From Proteiniborus sp. DW1 (lineage in GTDB: Bacteria > Bacillota > Clostridia > Tissierellales > Proteiniboraceae), in the NCBI RefSeq assembly GCF_900095305.1, contig NZ_FMDO01000028.1, positions 1 to 64,000 of the forward strand: a stretch of DNA of 64,000 nucleotides, written 5' to 3'. The notes beneath the pieces were generated by a model. The model did no database searches, was not told the origin of the DNA, and worked only from the letters and a program-made list of their open reading frames with translations. Both the position numbers and the translations under genes were made by a program. This document shows positions 63,128 to 64,000 of this stretch, in pieces. Each line of letters begins with the position of its first letter. Position 1 is the stretch's first letter.

Positions 63128-63964
63128 ATGAAAAAAGTGATAGTATTATTATTAGTATTTACATTGGCTTTTGGCCTTTATGGATGTACTAGTAACAGTT
63201 CAGATGGAAGTAAGCAAGGAGACAATGTTGCTCAAGATCAAAATATTAGTCAAAAGGAGAGCAACAATTTAGTAGAGCTTACTATAAGTGCAGCTGCAAG
63301 TTTGACAGAGGCTTATGGTGAAATAAAAGAATTATATGAGTCAGAAAAGGGAATAAGGTTGATATTTAACTTTGGTGCATCAGGAACTCTTCAGAAGCAA
63401 ATTGAGGAAGGAGCAGAAGTAGATGTTTTTGTATCTGCAGGTAAGAAGCAAATGGATGCTCTTGAGGAACAGGATTTAATAATAAAAGATACTAGAGATA
63501 ACATATACAGAAATGAACTAGCCCTTTTAGTGGCTAAGGAATACAAGGACCAAATAAAAACTATAAATGATATAGTAGGTACTGACCTAAAAATTAGCAT
63601 AGGTGTGCCGGAGACAGTTCCTGCAGGACAATATGCAAAAGATGCATTAGTATACCTGGAAGTTTGGAATCAGCTTGAACCAAATATAGTATACGGAAAA
63701 GATGTAAGCCAAGTACTTACATATGTAGACAAAGGCGAGGTAGCAGCTGGTATAGTTTTTAGCTCTGACTCAGTGAGAGCAAAGGAAAGCTATTTAGCAG
63801 AGATTTTTCCAGAGGAGACTCATACTCCAATTGTATATCCAGCAGCTATAGTTTCATCCACTAAAAACAAAGAAGCTAGCTTAGATTTTTTACAATATTT
63901 AAAAACAGGCAAAGCAAAAGAAATCCTAGAAAGGTACGGATTTAGAATATACATAGAGGAATAG
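63128..63964 (+). CDS. modA: Molybdate ABC transporter binding lipoprotein
   Basis: The 278-residue protein has a lipobox LYGC (Cys20) and then an Asn/Ser/Gln-rich linker. The binding-protein core has ISAAASLTEAYGEI, FGASGTLQKQIEEGAEVDVFVSA, VPAGQYAKDAL and a late Ser for oxyanion binding, all typical of ModA. It delivers molybdate or tungstate to ModBC from the outer face. AGTGGAG before ATG 63128. modB follows directly. Confidence 0.9.
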   Translation: MKKVIVLLLVFTLAFGLYGCTSNSSDGSKQGDNVAQDQNISQKESNNLVELTISAAASLTEAYGEIKELYESEKGIRLIFNFGASGTLQKQIEEGAEVDVFVSAGKKQMDALEEQDLIIKDTRDNIYRNELALLVAKEYKDQIKTINDIVGTDLKISIGVPETVPAGQYAKDALVYLEVWNQLEPNIVYGKDVSQVLTYVDKGEVAAGIVFSSDSVRAKESYLAEIFPEETHTPIVYPAAIVSSTKNKEASLDFLQYLKTGKAKEILERYGFRIYIEE

Positions 63965-63973
63965 GTGAACAAA

Positions 63974-64000
63974 ATGATACTAAGCCCTATAATAATATCC
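63974..64000 (+). CDS. modB: Molybdate ABC permease, 5' end only
   Basis: Nine codons (MILSPIIIS) are visible before the window ends. Start ATG 63974 is ten bases after the modA stop, with AGGTGA at 63963. The gene order and the Ser-Pro near the N-terminus fit ModB, but only the start is seen. GTG 63965 is a possible alternative start. Confidence 0.55.

Overview
The window is AT-rich DNA with Bacillota-style signals: purine-rich AGGAGG-type ribosome sites, many TTG and GTG starts, AT-rich terminators, GlcT-type antitermination targets and a BirA-type operator. Gene content (lower mevalonate pathway with type 2 IPP isomerase, ddl-murF-alr, NagE-like PTS, YtxH, M16C protease, ModE/ModA) fits an anaerobic Clostridia/Tissierellia-type bacterium. 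That placement is inference; no rRNA or tRNA gene is visible.

Region 1 (1 to about 7.6 kb) is the most unusual. Seven copies of a 143-147 bp structured repeat (plus one fragment, and the right edge of another at base 1) sit after single genes or gene pairs that all point the same way. Each full copy begins with a RYYYAAC-like box, five bases, then an ATTTG box, and ends with an AAAT box, 7-8 bases, then a GTTRRRY-like box. This is the geometry of integron attC sites. The 5' end of a gene unit is complementary to the left edge of the repeat at its own 3' end, as expected if the units circularise. I read this as a cassette array with no integrase in view. Its genes encode small lipoproteins and membrane proteins, two retropepsin-like proteases, an APH-fold kinase and a CPBP protease.

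Region 2 (7.6-34.6 kb) is an accessory stretch of mostly independent genes on the + strand: GNAT acetyltransferases, two methyltransferases, a flavodoxin-like protein, metallopeptidases, an HD hydrolase, an ANT(6)-like nucleotidyltransferase, an M16C protease, DUF3795 proteins, a ParB-like/GNAT fusion, SRAP, a macrodomain protein and an AraC/GyrI regulator. It also holds several decayed 3' gene remnants. A minus-strand SPFH/ribbon-helix-helix pair with a 12-bp palindromic operator lies at 32.0-33.3 kb.

Region 3 (34.8-50.6 kb) holds a translationally coupled minus-strand ddl-murF-alr wall-precursor operon, a MaoC-like hydratase, a chemoreceptor with a structured leader, a serine hydrolase, a MoxR/DUF58/DUF4129 operon followed by a frameshifted gene, and an ABC exporter. 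A second, shorter repeat family occurs three times between these operons.

Region 4 (50.8-64 kb) is metabolic. A TctA-like permease is in one operon with mevalonate kinase, diphosphomevalonate decarboxylase, phosphomevalonate kinase and IPP isomerase, followed by bioY under a BirA-like operator. Next come a GlcT-type antiterminator, a NagE-like EIICB, a TIM-barrel-like DUF7916 protein and EIIA. The glcT gene and nagE each have an antitermination target, and the second lies inside the end of glcT. The window ends in YtxH/DUF948-like envelope proteins and a ModE-like regulator, a ModE-like operator, modA and the start of modB.
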